NCBI GenBank assembly: GCA_905215675.1
Contig: CAJMRA010000190.1
Coordinates: 1-5,357 of the forward strand
DNA length: 5,357 bases
Source: an uncultured bacterium
GTDB lineage: Bacteria; Desulfobacterota; Desulfovibrionia; Desulfovibrionales; Desulfovibrionaceae
Direction: 5' to 3'
In this document: in pieces, positions 3,860 through 5,357 of the stretch
Layout: every line of letters starts with the position of its first letter
Numbering within the stretch: the first letter of the stretch is position 1
The notes under the pieces: model-generated
Databases searched by the model: none
What the model was told of the DNA's origin: nothing
The model's input: the letters and a program-made list of their open reading frames with translations, nothing else
Translations under genes and position numbers: made by a program

Positions 3860-5243
3860 GAAGACCGTATGGCGGATTTCCCTGGGAGGATTCTTCCTTT
3901 TCTGGATCGTGGGCTTGCTGCTCGGCTATATCCTGATGAAGCAGGACTATGAGCAGCAGCGCCAGAGCATCACGGCTCTTGCCGTGGAAAAGGCAAACAG
4001 CATGCAGCGCCTGCTGGCGGGCATTCTGCAACGTACCTATCTGCTTGCGCAACTGGCCATTGACGATGCGACGGGCGAGGTCGTTGCCTTTCAGCGCGTT
4101 GCGGAAAGCCTGAAACAGGACGCCGCCATGCTGTCGCTGCAACTGGCCCCGGGAGGCACGGTAAAGTACAGCCTGCCGCCCCATCCGCATAATCGCAGCC
4201 ACATCAACCTGTTTGATCGCCCCGAGCGTCGCGAGGAGGCCGTGCGGGCCCGGGACAACAGGGTCATAACCTTTTCCGGCCCCCTGCCCCTGAGTCAGGG
4301 CTATCCGGGGTTCATTGTGCGGCGGCCCGTTTACAGCCGCTGGAATCCGCAGGAGTTCTGGGGATTCTCCATCGTCGTCTTTTCCCTGAAGGACTTCCTC
4401 AGCTTTATCAATATTGCCAGCCTGCCGCAGGCGGATCTGGTCTTTTCCCTGTACCGGCGGGATATCGATACGGGCAGGACGGTGCTGATTGACGGTCTGT
4501 CGCCCGCCCGGCTGGTTTCCCCTGTTTCCGCGCAGGTGCATTTGCCGCAGTGTACCCTGATTCTGAGCCTGATGCCTGCGGGAGGCTGGCGGATCGGCGC
4601 GCGCGTCGTCAGCGTCGTGGTCGCCGCCCTGCTGGCTGCCCTGATTCTGACGGCGCTGCTGCGCGCGTGGTTCGTACTGGCGCAGCAGAAGCGCTCGCTG
4701 GAGAGTCTGGTCGATCTTGATCCGCTTACCAACCTGCGCAATCGGCGCAGCCTGCGGTCGTCCATTGAGCGGCGCTGCGTGGAGGGCGGTTCCTTTGCCC
4801 TGATGTATATTGATCTGGACAAGTTCAAGAGCATCAACGATACCTACGGGCATCAGGTCGGCGACGCCTTTCTTCTCGGCTTTGTGCAGCGGGTTCTGCC
4901 CTGCCTGAGCGGGGCGGACGTCATGTTCCGTCTGGGCGGCGACGAATTCCTTGTCGTCTGCTCCCATGCCAGACTCCGGCAGCGCCTGGCGGACATCGAC
5001 GCGGCCCTGCAGACGCCGCTGGAGCTGGACGATCTGCGTCTGCCCTGTCTCTACAGCGTGGGCATTGCCGTGTATCCCGACGACGGTCGTCAGCCGGACG
5101 AACTGCTGCCGATGAGCGCATGTATGAAGAAAAGAAACGCCGTCGCGTGGAGGATGCTCCGGGCGATCTGCTCGCGCAGGAGGGATAAAAGGCCGCGGCC
5201 CGGCATGCCCTGTTCCGGCGGGCACTGCGTGCGGACGTCGTAA
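3849..5243 (+). CDS. Membrane CHASE-like sensor diguanylate cyclase (GGDEF), apparently frameshifted at its C-terminus
   Basis: The protein should make cyclic di-GMP from two GTP at the inner membrane in response to an extracytoplasmic signal. Seen in the sequence: a membrane helix at about residues 10-30, a periplasmic sensor at 31-246 with CHASE-like features (FDRPERREEAV, then GFIVRRPVYS near 154-163 and EFWGFSIVVF), a second helix at about 253-271, then the GGDEF domain from DPLTNLRNRR (291). DLDKFKSIND (322-331) and GGDEF (363-367) supply metal and substrate residues. The inhibitory RxxD site is SGAD (354-357), so product inhibition at that site is probably lost. After L420 the frame leaves the family pattern and ends in an unrelated 44-residue tail; the expected ending lies in the -1 frame. 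The start at 3849 places M just before the first helix, with a weak GGTG 7 nt upstream. An in-frame GTG at 3774 with GGAGGGG upstream would add 25 residues. Confidence 0.85.
   Translation: MTDKKTVWRISLGGFFLFWIVGLLLGYILMKQDYEQQRQSITALAVEKANSMQRLLAGILQRTYLLAQLAIDDATGEVVAFQRVAESLKQDAAMLSLQLAPGGTVKYSLPPHPHNRSHINLFDRPERREEAVRARDNRVITFSGPLPLSQGYPGFIVRRPVYSRWNPQEFWGFSIVVFSLKDFLSFINIASLPQADLVFSLYRRDIDTGRTVLIDGLSPARLVSPVSAQVHLPQCTLILSLMPAGGWRIGARVVSVVVAALLAALILTALLRAWFVLAQQKRSLESLVDLDPLTNLRNRRSLRSSIERRCVEGGSFALMYIDLDKFKSINDTYGHQVGDAFLLGFVQRVLPCLSGADVMFRLGGDEFLVVCSHARLRQRLADIDAALQTPLELDDLRLPCLYSVGIAVYPDDGRQPDELLPMSACMKKRNAVAWRMLRAICSRRRDKRPRPGMPCSGGHCVRTS
5108..5188 (+). pseudogene. Displaced C-terminal end of the GGDEF domain (-1 frame)
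   Basis: Reading from 5108 in the frame one base behind the main frame gives ADERMYEEKKRRR, the standard final helix of GGDEF domains (AD-x-x-MY-x-x-K), then a short polar tail and TAA at 5186-5188. The main frame reads DELL immediately before (5097-5108). Family members usually have two residues between LL and AD, so the simplest history is a net 7-nt deletion at about 5106-5111. A sequencing error or a programmed shift are alternatives. Confidence 0.8.
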
Positions 5244-5246
5244 AAA

Positions 5247-5276
5247 AACGCTCCCCGTCGAGAGACGGGGAGCGTT
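5247..5276. terminator. Bidirectional rho-independent terminator
   Basis: AACGCTCCCCGTC (5247-5259) and its exact complement (5264-5276) form a perfect 13-bp stem closed by a GAGA tetraloop. On the plus strand it is followed by a moderately T-rich CATTATTT. On the minus strand it is followed by seven T (complement of 5242-5248), the stronger U tract. It ends the GGDEF transcript and probably also a convergent transcript entering from the right of the window. Confidence 0.9.
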
Positions 5277-5283
5277 CATTATT

Positions 5284-5304
5284 TAGAGCATGTTATCTTT
5301 GAAA
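5284..5304 (+). repeat. Candidate dispersed intergenic repeat, right copy (TAGAGC...)
   Basis: This stretch begins TAGAGC and ends TTTGAAA, and matches 75-95 at 16 of 21 positions in the same orientation. It sits directly behind the terminator hairpin, as the left copy sits behind the rib operon end. Confidence 0.35.
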
Positions 5305-5328
5305 TGGGTTGAATGGGTTGAGGGTTGA
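5304..5328 (+). repeat. Short tandem repeat ATGGGTTGA
   Basis: Two exact 9-nt units (5304-5312, 5313-5321) are followed by a 7-nt partial unit GGGTTGA (5322-5328). It lies in the intergenic DNA after the terminator and encodes nothing visible. Confidence 0.75.
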
Positions 5329-5334
5329 GATTCA

Positions 5335-5353
5335 GGGGGAGGGGAACCCCCTC
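5335..5353. repeat. G/C-rich inverted repeat at the window edge
   Basis: GAGGGG (5339-5344) can pair with CCCCTC (5348-5353) across a 3-nt AAC loop, within a G-rich then C-rich stretch. It may be a hairpin or part of a longer repeat cut by the window end. Confidence 0.4.
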
Positions 5354-5357
5354 TGCT

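Noticed and set aside
5100..5125. Programmed -1 ribosomal frameshift producing the full GGDEF end
   Set aside because: No slippery heptamer is present at CTGCTGCC, and the shifted product would still lack two residues, so an indel is the simpler explanation. Not fully excluded.
3798..5279. 493-codon minus-strand open frame opposite the GGDEF gene
   Set aside because: The plus-strand protein has membrane helices and GGDEF motifs; the antisense product is glutamine/arginine-rich with no recognised domain and would begin inside the terminator hairpin.

Overview
The window is GC-rich coding DNA with short AT-rich intergenic patches. It carries a compact riboflavin-biosynthesis operon on the minus strand and a divergently transcribed membrane diguanylate cyclase on the plus strand. 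The gene order (dCMP deaminase, ribD, ribE, ribH, nusB) and the protein sequences suggest a Deltaproteobacterium/Desulfobacterota of the Desulfovibrio type. That placement is inferred from remembered synteny and style, not from a marker gene.

Layout. Positions 1-219 are non-coding and packed with inverted repeats, including a perfect 13-bp AT-only palindrome and a nested set of GC-rich hairpins. Positions 220-3468 (minus) hold five tightly packed genes read right to left: a dCMP deaminase, ribD, ribE, ribH and nusB. The junctions are an 8-nt overlap, a TGATG overlap, a 12-nt gap with the Shine-Dalgarno touching the upstream stop codon, and a 3-nt gap, so they are almost certainly one transcript. 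Positions 3469-3848 are a divergent intergenic region with candidate promoters for both directions and a structured leader in front of the plus-strand gene. Positions 3849 to about 5243 (plus) encode a CHASE-type sensor plus GGDEF protein. A perfect 13-bp terminator hairpin follows at 5247-5276, then about 80 nt of repeat-rich DNA to the window end.

How the genes work together. RibD performs the deaminase and reductase steps on the GTP-derived pyrimidine, RibH makes lumazine, and RibE dismutates lumazine to riboflavin. The operon has no GTP cyclohydrolase II / DHBP synthase (ribA/ribB/ribBA), so both precursors must come from genes elsewhere. The leading dCMP deaminase shares the zinc-deaminase fold of the RibD N-domain but serves dUMP/dTTP synthesis. 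NusB is the transcription antitermination factor often found after ribH.

Most notable observation. The plus-strand GGDEF gene appears frameshifted near its end. The canonical closing motif (ADERMYEEKK) is present but in the -1 frame, starting at 5108, with a natural stop at 5188. The frame that carries the rest of the protein runs into a non-homologous tail ending at 5243. I see no mobile element, CRISPR array, tRNA or rRNA, and no convincing new multi-gene system.
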